In this document: positions 28,965 to 40,300 of the stretch, in pieces | Numbering within the stretch: the first letter of the stretch is position 1 | How the letters are laid out: each line of letters opens with the position of its first letter | NCBI GenBank assembly: GCA_036897485.1 | Contig: JAYMTF010000259.1 | Coordinates: 1 to 42,228, forward strand | DNA length: 42,228 nt | DNA from: Pelargonium nanum | Lineage: Eukaryota; Streptophyta; Magnoliopsida; Geraniales; Geraniaceae | Direction: 5' to 3' | The notes under the pieces: model-generated | The model's database searches: none | Told to the model about the DNA's origin: nothing | What the model saw: the letters and a program-made list of their open reading frames with translations, nothing else | Program-made: the position numbers and the translations under genes

Positions 28965-30086
28965 TCAAGCAGTTTCCTTTGTCGTTGTTTCACCACGGTA
29001 CACATCCAGCAAATTAGGGACTCGGTGCAAATGCTTATAGACATAATCCTTCAAAAACAGTTCCTCAGTCTTGACTAGCGCTCGAGCTAGCTTCGCGTCC
29101 CCCTCTCCAAGTAGCTTCAGTGACCAGAGAAGCTTCACCACATTACACCTAGGACGAACCCTTTTATCAATACCATAAGAGAGTAAAACGGGGCGAGAAC
29201 TTATAGTCTTCGGACTCATATTCATAGTGTTGACGAGAAACTCAAATGAGCGCCTGAGTCTCTTCTCAGAATAATCAAAACAATTTGGCCGGAGCCTAAG
29301 AATGGACATAATCTCCCCCTCCGACAGCCCAAAATCCGAAAACACCTTCACTTTCTTTTCCCAAAGCGGGAAATTCGCAACCACCAAGACTGCATTCAGA
29401 AACTTGTCCGTAGCCGGGTTAATCCCCACTTTTCTTACAATTTCAATAGCACGAACCATTTCATCAACATTTCTCTTTATAGCCATTTTCCTATTAGCAA
29501 TGAGCTTGAACAGAGTGTCAACAGCTACACCTTCTCTTAACAAGAAATCAACATTGGGTTTCCAATAATCCTCAGTTAAAAGCCATGGACAAACCATCAA
29601 AGCAGCTCTAGCTCTCTCATTGGTTCCAACAGAGTCAATCAGAGATTCAAACCGCGATTTCAGCTTCGAATTCAATCCGACAAACAAAATGTTAGGGTTC
29701 ATAACTATCAGATCGTGAAGATCAGAACCTGAAATGCCCATTTCAACAAGATACTCCATTTTGGGTCTGAGAAATTTACCAGATCTAAAATGGGTAAGCA
29801 TATCTGGGCGTTTCCTGATGATTTCTACTATATGGGTTCTCTCAAAACCGTAACTTTCCAAGAGATTAAGTACAGAATCAGACCTGTGGATGTTGTTTTC
29901 GTTCAGTTTCTTCTTGTCGAGCTTCCGAGAGGCTGCTATGGCGGATTGCAGCTGAAGCCCACACGAGTCCACCAGGTATTTCACAGTGAACGACGAAGAT
30001 GAAGATGGTAACTGAGATGTAGAAACTGAGCTCGAGGCACGAATTTGAATCGGAACGAGACGGCTTATGACGACCAAAGCAGCCAT
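28965..30086 (-). CDS. mTERF family protein (single module)
   Basis: Intronless, 373 aa from the ATG at 30086 (MAALVVISRLVPIQIRASSS). The Ser-rich presequence-like N-terminus is followed by tandem mTERF helical motifs (for example MNPNILFVGLNSK, RLRPNCFDYSEKRL, SRPVLLSYGIDKR) and the tail LLDVYRGETTTKETA. Organelle nucleic-acid binding is inferred from the family. It is somewhat closer to module 1 of the double gene in parts (LLKSYGFERAHI versus LLESYGFERTHI; GFSGPDLHDMI versus GISGSDLHDLI), suggesting two lineages in the array. Head-to-head with the HDA14-like gene. Confidence 0.93.
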   Translation of the reverse strand: MAALVVISRLVPIQIRASSSVSTSQLPSSSSSFTVKYLVDSCGLQLQSAIAASRKLDKKKLNENNIHRSDSVLNLLESYGFERTHIVEIIRKRPDMLTHFRSGKFLRPKMEYLVEMGISGSDLHDLIVMNPNILFVGLNSKLKSRFESLIDSVGTNERARAALMVCPWLLTEDYWKPNVDFLLREGVAVDTLFKLIANRKMAIKRNVDEMVRAIEIVRKVGINPATDKFLNAVLVVANFPLWEKKVKVFSDFGLSEGEIMSILRLRPNCFDYSEKRLRRSFEFLVNTMNMSPKTISSRPVLLSYGIDKRVRPRCNVVKLLWSLKLLGEGDAKLARALVKTEELFLKDYVYKHLHRVPNLLDVYRGETTTKETA

Positions 30087-30342
30087 TTTTGAACTCAAAT
30101 GTATGGTTCTGAGAAATGGAGTGTGGTTGATTCTGAGAGCTCAGTGAAGAAGAAGAAGATAAGGGTTTTGTGAAGTTGGTATTTTTAAAAATCAGAAGGA
30201 ATGAGCAAGAGAGGGTTTGTATGAAATACCCATATTGCCCTCAACATCTCCAGTTGAAAAAGAGTTTTTTTTTTCTCTGGCCACACACCACCGGAGCTCC
30301 CAGCAATCGCAACCGCACACGGCGGCTCAGTCCACCATATCC
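30087..30342. promoter_or_regulatory. Compact bidirectional promoter between mTERF and HDA14-like gene
   Basis: Only 256 bp separate the two ATGs. The mTERF side keeps the array leader (CACTGAGCTCTCAGAATCA ... CACTCCATTTCTCAG) and a weak TATA-like TTTTTAAAAATA at about 30181-30192, minus strand. The HDA14 side has a poly-T/CT tract near 30262-30280 and no clear TATA box. Confidence 0.6.
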
Positions 30343-33300
30343 ATGGAGCTTCAATCGTTACCTTGTTCTTCATCTTTCACAGGTACTGAACTCACGAAAC
30401 AATCACTCTCTCAATAGCTTTTATTTATTTATTTATTACGAAATTGAGCTATATTTTTTTTGGAATCAACGAGACCCATTTGCGATTATGTGTTAGGGTT
30501 CGCGTGGAAGCTCCATAGAAGAATCAACTTAAGGTCTGGAAGAAGAAGTAGAAGCTTATCGGAAGCTTCAATTTTTTGTTCGAGTGGTGTGGAGAGGAAC
30601 TTGAATTTGCCGTCTAAATCAGAATTAGCTGATGCTCGTGTGATTTACAGTGTAGCTCCTGCAATGGGTCATAACCAGGTTTGTTGGTTGAGCTCATTTA
30701 CATGGTTATTTTTTATGCATACTTTCTTGTATATTTGAGGTTTGGTTTGTTGATCTCAGCTTGGTTCTAGGTTGGTAGTAAAATGTTGAGGTGACAATTC
30801 GGGCCTCAACACGCCACACAACACGAAATAAGCATGTTTGAGTTCTTATAATCGGGCTGTGTTCATGTTGAAGTACCCAACATTATTTAATAATTGTGTC
30901 GTGTTCGTGTTGAGCACCAGAATCATAGTTATGTTAAATTTGTGATATTTCATTGTGTTGGGGAATATTGTGCCAAACATGTTGGTCTTGTCATGCAAAA
31001 TGTATTAGGTCGTGCCGTGTCGACCCTCCTCATTTAGGTACACGTGTCGTGCTTGTGTTACATGTTTATAAACGTGTCATGTTCAATATTTGAGCACCAT
31101 TATTAGCGGGACTTAACCGAACCAAAAATGAAAAATGAATACGTTCATTGTTTAGTATTCTAGTTTATGATTATGTTTTAGTTCTTTATATGCTCGTCGT
31201 TGGACATTGAAAAGTGAAAACTAGTGAAGATATGAGATGACTTTAATTCCTATAGTTACTTCATTGCTTCCTAAATACTTGATGTTCGAACCTTTAAATC
31301 ATTGCAGTCTTGATTTTTTCCTGCTAACAGGAGTCACATCCAGAATCTCATTTTAGAGTTCCTGCAATTGTGACTGCTCTTGATAATATGGAGCTCACTT
31401 CAAAGGTATCACATAAGCTATAATATGACTTTCAATCTATTATTTATTGCCTGATATTGATAATGTCTGACGTTTTGCGCTGTTTTCTTTTTACATATAA
31501 AAGATCATACGAGTTTTGAGAGCATTGTACAAATTCAAAGTCGCTAGTAAATGCAGGAAAGGTTTTAGGAGCATATTTGAGTTCATTGAGATGAATCTTG
31601 TAATAAAAAGTTTCTTGTTTTACTGAATTGTGAAGTTTTATGTATAATCTTAGTATCTTACCTCTACCATTGTGGAGAGATTGTTTGCGTGACTCTAACA
31701 TGTGACCTTAGTTTCACGAGGCAACAACCTTACCGTTGCACCAAGAATCACCATCTAGCTAATGACCTTCAAATATACAGCTAAATTATATGGTTTCCCC
31801 ATTATATACATTTTAGCATTTTTCTTTAACTATCTCCTCAATAATATTTAAGTACATTGGTGCTGTAAAGCTCAATCTGTTTTAATCGTGAACAAACCAA
31901 TGTACTGACTGATGATGAAAGGTTAAATTCTCTTACTCTGTTTCTGGATTACATTTTGCAGTTCCGTGGCTCTGAGATCATTGAACTTCAGAATTTCAAG
32001 CCTGCTTCCATAGATGACATTGCTAGTGTCCATACGAGATCTTATGTATCTGGCCTCGAGAAGGTAGCTATTCAAGTTTCTAGTCTATTACTTGTATAGG
32101 ATTGGTTTTGAACACAAAATTGATACAGTATCTCAAGAGTAGTAAGTAAGATTAGCACACTTTTATTTGCATAGCAAATTTTACATTTAAAGATTGATAG
32201 CAGACAGTAACGTTACTTAAAGTTTGCATTTTACAGGTAGGAATAATGTATTAATATTAAACATATACCTGTGTATATTATTATACTTTCTTGGACGGTA
32301 TTGTTTATAAGCTGGTAAGATCAAGACTTCCCAAGGCCACGCTTATCACCCAGACACTATGCTTTTTTGGATTGATGAAGTTCTATATAATTGGACCTGT
32401 CTGAAAAATGTTTTCCTAAGAAGTTTTCTTTTCTTTCCCCAGCTCTGTTACCATATTTTTTTTGTTTTTTTTTTTTTCATTTGAAGTTGTTTACAGGCAA
32501 TGGATAAGGCTTCACAAGAGGGCATTATTTTTGTCGAACGCTCTGGACCTACATATGCAACTGCCACTGTAAGTTCATACTTTCCATTTCAACTTTGCTT
32601 TCTTGCACAGAGATTATAGATGTTTCATGTCCAGTCTGTCATAGCAGATTCTAGAATATTATCATATGAAAGAAGTGATTAATGATTGATGATTGTTCAG
32701 GGAAGATGAAAAATCAGCTTAATGATTGATAATTCAGTAGTATTTTCTATTGCTTATGATGTTATAAATGATGCAGACATTCCAGGAGTCGTTGATTGCA
32801 GCTGGAGCTGGAATTTCTGTAGTTGATGCAGTGGTGATGTCTCAACTCTGCACATTAATTTCCTTACTAGGGCTTAAATGACCTACATGGTATCAAATCT
32901 TTATTGACCTAGATGTCAAAAGTTCGAGTCTGGCCGTCAACCTGGTAATTGAAAATATGTTAAAACTCGAGTACAATGCAAGAAGACCTATGCATGAACC
33001 ACGTGCAAATTGATAATAGGCTTGCATGGGAGAGGGCTTATTAAGGTATAAAATTAATGTTGGGCTTTCAAAAATTAGTTTAAGCTTTTAGTTGAGTTGG
33101 TTCTACACCATGCACTACAAATATTTTCATTTTCGGGGGATGGAATTGGGATCATTAACTTTTGAAAATGAGTAATTCCTATGCTCTTTTGTCTGCAAAA
33201 TTAATAGTTCGCTTTGAAACCAAATCACAATGTGATTATATTTATATATCTCCCAAAACATGTTCTGACTTTTCAGGTTGCAGCATCACAGAACAGCCAG

Positions 33301-34534
33301 GATCCGCCTACAGGTTTTGCTTTGATAAGACCTCCAGGACATCATGCTATTCCCAAGGGACCTATGGGGTTTTGTGTTTTCGGGAACATAGCCATAGCAG
33401 CTCGCCATGCTCAACGGGTTCATGGGTTACAACGTGTGTTTATCATTGATTTCGATGTTCACCATGGAAATGGGACAAACGATGCTTTCTACGAGGATCC
33501 TGATATTTTCTTTCTTTCAACTCACCAGGTAAGACACGGTTTTGTGTTTTGATATTAATGTAGTTTTATCTTCCCTGCAACTCAGTTAGAAAGCTTCATT
33601 TCCTGATGACTGTCTCTTTATCATTTCCTGATTGACGATCTCTTTATCAACTCAATATTACTTGTTTTGGTCCAGGATGGAAGCTATCCAGGCACCGGTA
33701 AATTTGATGAGATAGGTCACGGAGATGGCGAAGGAGCAACACTGAATCTGCCTCTACCAGGCGGCTCGGGTGATACTGCTATGAGAAAGGTTTTTGATGA
33801 AGTTATTGTACCATGTGCCCAAAGGTTCAAGCCTGATATAATTCTTGTGTCAGCTGGGTAAGATCTTTTTCTAATCCAATTTCACATGCACTTGATTGCT
33901 CACTTAGCTTTACACTGCATAGTGCACTCAAATTTCCATGGATTAAGTGATGAGGTCTAGAGGCAATCATTGAACTTTTAGTAGCATTTGGATTTAAAAA
34001 TTTGTTTAGGCATGAGATTCTCATTCTTCATGTTTGGATTTTGACATTTGGTCGTGAAAATGGCTTTAGAACGAGAATCTCATTCCCATACCAATTTTTA
34101 AGTTCAAACGCTACCTTAGTTTCTTCTGGTTTCTGTTAAGAAAATATTTTGGCTCGACTAATTTTTTTTCCTTCTTAACCGACAAAAAATACGAAGTTTC
34201 TCATAGTAATATATGTGACTGAATTTTGTGCAGGTACGATGGTCATGTATTGGATCCACTAGCCAGTTTACAATTCACAACCGGAACATACTACATGCTC
34301 GCATCTTATATCAAACAACTTGCCAAGGATCTATGCAGAGGTCGCTGCGTGTTTTTCTTGGAAGGAGGATATAACCTTAAATCTCTATCGTATTCAGTAG
34401 CAGACTCATTTCGTGCTTTTCTTGGGGAACCGAGCTTGGCGTCTGAGTTTGATGAACCGTCCATTTTGTATGAAGAACCATCAGCTAAGGTTTTGCAAGC
34501 AATTCAGAGAGTGAAACAGATACATTCCCTGTGA
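30343..34534 (+). CDS. HDA14: Histone/lysine deacetylase HDA14-like (class II, organelle-type)
   Basis: Zinc-dependent lysine deacetylase; Arabidopsis HDA14 works in plastids and mitochondria and on tubulin. Exons: 30343-30382, 30497-30678, 31331-31405, 31962-32063, 32497-32568, 32777-32833, 33277-33528, 33676-33857, 34234-34534; all GT-AG, in frame, 420 aa. Residues 1 to about 55 are rich in Ser and Arg and poor in acids, like a transit peptide. Catalytic parts: RPPGHHA with the His dyad 198-199; [11 protein letters not shown] with zinc ligands D236 and H238; [13 protein letters not shown] with D328; and LEGGYNL. The usual YDAH reads YDGH, and the early substrate-loop motif reads [15 protein letters not shown] 30343 is chosen because it gives the presequence and no other in-frame start fits. 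Confidence 0.94.
30785..31110 (-). repeat. Dispersed ACACGA-rich repeat, copy 2 (HDA14-like intron 2)
   Basis: In reverse complement it reads GGCACGACCTAATACATTTT, GCATGACAAGACCAACATGTT and GAAATATCACAAATTTAACATAACTATG, word for word close to copy 1 at 7740-7845. The outer ends (GTGACAATTC here, TTGGCAATTC in copy 1) suggest short terminal repeats. Confidence 0.75.
31628..31760 (-). mobile_element. Au-SINE-like element (HDA14-like intron 3)
   Basis: On the minus strand: CTTGGTGCAACGGTAAGGTTGTTGCC (tRNA-like A-box region), AAGGTCACATGTTAGAGTCACG (B-box region), then ACAATCTCTCCACAATGGTAGAGGTAAGATACTAAGATTATACATAA. This order matches plant Au-type SINEs. The 3' end is decayed. Confidence 0.65.
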
Positions 34535-35991
34535 GATCCTCAAACCTTCTTACCTTTCTGTATATCTATACACAGAACATAAAATTGTTTTGCGTATTTT
34601 CTTTGTTTAGTACTGAAACTTGACATGCATGTTCATATTGTCACTTCATGATTAAATATTACTATTTTTATTGTGGTGTACATATGTACATATCAATATG
34701 GATGTAAAAACTGTTATGTTTATTGTGATTATCAGAATCTGCAGCAAAAACAGCTATTTTGGTTTTGTTATAAGCTTTCTAGTATAGTTAAACAAACGAC
34801 CATTTAGAATCACTATTTAGAATCTTTTTCGTGCTTACGAGTTAGGTGTAAGTGCACATGTTTTGTATTCGTGAAATTTGTAATGATTTTATTGAAAGTA
34901 GTGGCAATGAGTTGTGCTAATCTCTTCCGAGGATAGCTTCCAGAGGTTCCTTGTCGTTGAAGAAAAGAAAGTAATGACAAAGAGAAGTCTACTCTTTACA
35001 GATGATAGCTCAACTTTTTCAAATTAGTTGAGAAAATGTTGCATCTAGCAGCTTTCACATCTATGATGAGCTTGTGGCATGAGCATAGGGTTTTTGTCAA
35101 CCAACTTGGTGGAACATTATAGTTCCTCCTACATTATTTAAACCGAATCGACCTGTTTGATTGAGGCTCAGTTGATGAATTGATCCGGTTCTTGAGTAAC
35201 CCAACTCATTATATATTAGATATGTATGACCAGTAAGACCTTCCTTTCTGAATCGAAAAAGACTTCCTCTTGCAGATTATCATTGCTTCTTAGCAGTGTT
35301 GACAATTTGAATTTTAGGTCGGTTCTATTTTAGTTTTGGATGAAAAGATTTGAACTGACCTGCTTTGTGTAGTTTTTTAGATGATGAATTTTGCACAGAA
35401 AATGTGTGGGTATGTCCCACTCAATCCGCAATTCGACCCGATGCAACCTGAACTCTTAAAATTATGTGGGTTCAGTTTTAAGTGTTTGTAGGTTCAGATC
35501 CAAAATTGTCAGCTCAGCTTATGATAAAGATGTTTGGTAATGGGAAAGTGTTGATTGGGTAACTTTGTTTCTCTCTCTTTGTTTGGTATGCAAAAAGATA
35601 AGGACAAGACAAGCATATACATATTGTGGAGAGTTATTGTACTTGATGATGACAAGAAACTAGTGATTGAAGAACAGACTGGGGATAGAGACACTACTGC
35701 ATTTAAGGTTATGATAATGATGCTTGATCCCACCTTTTAGAGCCATATAATCAAGCTTAGTGGGTCATATTTCAGTCATGAGTCACATTAGTGAATAGTC
35801 TATAACTTTTTATTGGTTTTAGTTTCATTACATATCGATTTTTACATCTAAGTGTAATGTTTATATATATATGTGTGTGTGTGTGTGTCAGAGAGAGTCA
35901 ATAAGCACCACAACTAACTTGATCCATACAAAACATGCAAAGTCCTGCACTATAACCTTACTTCCATAGCACCAATAGTCTTTTTAGAGTG
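34535..35991. other. Intergenic region between HDA14-like gene and NAC gene
   Basis: Begins with the HDA14-like 3' UTR. Around 35280-35510 it holds decayed repeat DNA (TTGACAATTTGAATTTTAGG, ACCCGATGCAACCTGAAC). At 35862-35888 there is a (TA)n(TG)n microsatellite, about 100 bp before the NAC start codon. A 61-codon ORF at 35555-35740 shows no family features and is not called. Confidence 0.6.
35862..35888. repeat. (TA)n(TG)n microsatellite upstream of the NAC gene
   Basis: TATATATATA followed by eight or more TG units and then GAGAGAG, in the likely promoter or leader of the NAC gene. Confidence 0.9.
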
Positions 35992-36968
35992 ATGGGAGAA
36001 GAAAACTTCACTCTCCCACCAGGGTTCCAATTCCGGCCAACCGACGAAGAGCTGGTGCTTCACTTTCTCTATCACAAGGCCTCGGATTCACTATGCTATC
36101 CCAACATCATTCCTGATCTTGATTTCCATCAGCATAATCCTTGGGAGCTTAATGGTATGTGATCTTTCAATCTAGTTTTTATGTCTTTTTTTGAGTATGT
36201 GAAGTCTGATGTGTTGCCTTGACGGATCATTGACTGCATTGTTGGTGCAAGTCCGAGGTTATCGTTCTTGTGTGTTTGATATGTTCTTGTTTTGATTAGT
36301 TCTTCCTGTGAATCGTTCCAACACTCTCAACTTCAGTTCATCTACTTTCTCTCTCTAATGTGCATATATTTAAGATCTGACTATTTGTGTTAACGTGTCG
36401 TGCTGAAAGCTGAGCATATTGTTGGGTTGTTAACAGGTAAGGCACTGTCAAGTGGGAACCAATGGTACTTCTTTAGCAGGATGACAGAAAACAAAGTTGT
36501 GAAGAACGGGTTCTGGAAGCAACTAGACGTTGAAGAACCCGTCTTCCCGATTTCTGGTAAGGAACTAGGAATCAAGAAGTATTTTGTGTTCTACATCAGT
36601 GAACATCTGGTTACTGCAAAAACCAATTGGGTCATGATACAGTATAGCCTTTGCAGTATAAGAAGGAACAGAAAATTAGTAAGTGACTCACAACCAAGTT
36701 TGTAGCTATACATGAATTGGTAATTCTTCTAGTTTTCATGGTTTTGCTTGGCTTTTTCACTTGTTTGTTTGTTTGTTTTGTCCTATGTTTATAGGACTAT
36801 ACTAAATGGGTTCTATGTCGAGTTTATGAAACGAAAGAGGTTTATCAAGGCGATTTTCAACTAAGCTTCTGCAACGAGGATGATGATGATAGTGGAAGCG
36901 ATCTTTCGTGTTTGGATGAAATGTTCTTGTTATTGGATGATGATCTTGATGAAATATGTTCAAATTAG
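35992..36968 (+). CDS. Short NAC transcription factor, XND1/NAC104-like
   Basis: Plant NAC factor; XND1 (NAC104) restrains secondary wall building and cell death in xylem vessels. Exons: 35992-36154, 36437-36678, 36795-36968; GT-AG, in frame, 192 aa, close to the length of XND1. NAC subdomain A is LPPGFQFRPTDEELVLHFL. B/C follow as IPDLDFHQHNPWEL and GNQWYFFSR. C/D is NGFWKQL ... GIKKYFVFY ... TNWVMIQYSL. E is YTKWVLCRVYE. The short acidic tail DLSCLDEMFLLLDDDLDEI resembles the XND1 tail, which is the main reason for the subgroup call. The exon ends fit the three-exon NAC pattern. Convergent with the SAL1-like gene. Confidence 0.88.
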
Positions 36969-37382
36969 GTCAAATATGTTCTTGTATATTACTGAAAATA
37001 TTGTGAGGTCAGGAGATTGCAGAGAGATTGTTCTCTCTAAGAGTTCCTTGAAATTAACACAAAAATACCTCAGATTGAAGATTATGTTTTGGATTTTAAG
37101 AAAAATGTCATTTCACGTGTCCATAATTATCATCAACCGATTTCTAAGTTGCAGAAAGATTTAACCTAAAATTCTTCTACGGAACTGATTTGGAACGATT
37201 TTTGTAACTTCTATCCTCAAAACTATCCATTCAATAATTTAATAGATTCAATACATGTATAATGAAAACAATGCCAAACTCTTTTGCAATAACAAGAATC
37301 CAAACACACAAGTTCAAGTCATAGTTAGGGTTTCTATGAAAGAACATTTATTTGATAATTTGCACTAATCATCCAAGAAGAA
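36969..37382. other. Convergent 3' flanks of the NAC and SAL1-like genes
   Basis: 414 bp between two stop codons facing each other; holds both 3' UTRs. No further gene seen. Confidence 0.7.
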
Positions 37383-40300
37383 TCATAACGACGAAGCTTG
37401 CTCATCGAGTGATTCTCTAACGGCTTTCAAGAGTAAAGGCATTAATTTCTGATTAGTAACAATAATACCTGTATCAAGATCGAGATACTTTCCTTTTGAG
37501 AAATCCAAAGGGTTACCCGCAGCATCTGAGGCCACGCCTCCAGCTTCTGCGCAAGTTAACACAACAAACCGAGATGTCACAACGAGAAGTGAAAAATGAA
37601 TGAGCAATCTTGTTTTATAGGAGTTGATTCACTTGGGGGCAATAGTCCTATGTTAGAGGGTGAGCTTCGACTCAACAGTAATGCTGCTGTCTTGTGACTT
37701 TGAGGTCACTTGTTCAGAGAAACGGTCTCTCTACAAATGCAAGAGTAAGGTTCCCTAGACCCCACAAAAGTGTGATAATCCTATATTACAAATTCTAGTG
37801 TTCAGATAAAAGAACGATAGATAGACGAGATTGCCTTACCGGTCACCACAATGCACCCTGCAGCGTGATCCCATATTTTCTCGCGGTATCCTTTATGAGG
37901 AAAGCGAAGGTATATAGCTCCATCACCTTTGGAGAGAGCCCCATACTTCGCCTGGCTATCGATTCTAACTGGTGGTGCTTTGACACCAAGTTTCTGTTCG
38001 CAAATTTAGTATTTTAGTCGAAACATTCAAGAAGCAACAATACCTGAAATAATCGCCTATATCACGTGAAAAACATAGTAAGCAAATTTCCCGTACTTTT
38101 GCTATAGTGCTAGACAAGTCACGCGATGTGTGTGCTGCTTCAAATGATTCAAAGAACGATGCCTCTTCGGGATTTTCAATAGCACTGACATGTACCTGGA
38201 GAGTATTAATACATATCAAATACATGTTTTTATACGTATCTGTGAAAATCTGAATATAAGCACAAACCTTGATAGGTGAAGAAGAACCATTCAGAGGCTG
38301 CATGAAAGTTCCTTCGCCAAGTTTGGCAAAGAAAAGACAACCAATTTCATTGTTTGAGCTTTGCTCATTTTTGCTGCTAATTGACGCTAGAGGAAGATTC
38401 GGACAAGCTAGGACACCCAATACTACTTTCCCTTCATCGAGCAAAGCTAGCGCTATAGCGTACTGATCTCCCCTTAGAAACCTGTGGAACAGAAGCTTTA
38501 GCTAATGAATCACAGTGAGTTCATCTTAAGCAGGTAAAACCAATAAATATCACGACTTCACTATTATTTAACGATGATCTTGATTAGCAAAGCAAGACCA
38601 AACAACATGAAGAAAAAAGAAACTTAAAACAACAAGACTAAGACACCCTCGTGACTCGTGAGTATTTACAAGTATGCCACTGCTTGTTGAAGTTCGTATT
38701 GTTTACAAAAATGTCACCGCCTCTTGGACTCTCCGTTATGTTTTGCGGCCGTTAAGATCCGAATGACTAAGATTTGAACTCTCTCCTCATGTTTTATGTC
38801 ATACGATATTAGTTTTTAGGCTCACCCTTTAGTGCCGTCTATAGGATCTAAAACCCAATGCCGGCCATGAGGGCCGCCTTCAGATTTTCCACTGTCAATG
38901 GCCCGAACAACTTCTTCTGTCGATAAAGAAGAAACATTATACGATCCATCACTCACAATTGTGTCATTCACGAGTTTTGTTATGCGTTGTAGTGTTTCCT
39001 GGGCACCATCCTTGCGAAGATCTCCAGAATCCTACGGAGATCCAATAATCAAATAATCAAATTTTGGGATTCAAATGTCTCTTGCGAGAGCTATAAAAGC
39101 TAATGAACTTACCTCCTCGGCCACTAAGGAGAATGGTTCAGAAGTAAGTTCTCTCTCCAGAACAAAACTAACTAGAGCTTGCGAGCCTTCAAATCACAAA
39201 TGAGCAATGCTATCAGAAAATAGCTAATTGCATTTCCTTTTGTATCATTTCAAATAAATGAACAATGTGTGACAAAGTACTGAGTATATATGTGCACGAC
39301 ATGAATATATGTATAATGGCATCTATTTGACGTGTAAAACTGTAAATGGGAAACGAAACTGAAATTAAATATCTTATATCTATCTATATAGAAAGTTGCA
39401 ATTCCCGCACGAAAGGTGCACCCTATATTGCACCAATACCGACACACAACATGATTCACAGAGTGATTCGGACATGCAATTCGCCTTTATAAAAAATATA
39501 TATGACACGATACATAAGGACACGTTAAAATTTTAATTAGTTTTTTTTCTCATATAGTACATATCCATGGCTACAAATATACATGACTAAGAAACAAAAT
39601 ACGATGGAACCATCAGAACACAACTATATAGTATCAGTTTTGCTATAAAAATGTAAGTCAATGCAAAAGGGCAAAAAAACAAAAGATGTTGTACATAATC
39701 GAAATGCATGCTTAAAAGAGTTTGATGATTCAAACCATAGTCAGCCACTGTGACGGGACTTTTATCCGATTTTGATTGGACATCCGACTGAACCAATGCC
39801 TTTTGCACCTTCTGGAGAAAGAAGACAACAATACATAAAATCAGCTTACGGGAACAAAATGTAACTTTTGAACAAAAGAAGTATAGAAGAAGTTTTCCAC
39901 TTAGTACTATTTAGCCAATCTATAAAAAGGATAATCACTATCACAGTAATCATAAAAAGGATAATATATTGGAAAATGTGTTGCTTATGGTGCTCCATGT
40001 TTAATATCCGATAAGAAAGAATAACAAACGTTAATATCTTTTCTTATTATGATCAACTACTTGATAGAGCATATTATAACAAATAAGAGAGACAAGTGTA
40101 CTTCACAAGTCAAAGTATGTGCTTCTTTGATTTATTTTTCACTTTTGGCCAGATTGATTTGAAGAACAAACCAAGACTACATAGCAAGATCTTCATGCCG
40201 TGTGACCTTGAGGATTGAGTCAAGAAAACAACCTCTCCACAAAAGTAGAGGTAATGTTCCGTACATAAAAAAATAAAAAAACCTCCCCAGACTCCACAAT

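Noticed and set aside
32880-33010. GGTATCAAATC and GTTCGAGTCTGG words in HDA14-like intron 6, possible LTR primer-binding site or tRNA-derived repeat
   Set aside because: Too short and degenerate; no LTRs or tRNA fold could be found around it.
35555-35740. 61-codon ORF with DDDKKLVIEEQTGDRD
   Set aside because: No neighbouring exon, no family match and a decayed-repeat context; not enough to call a gene.
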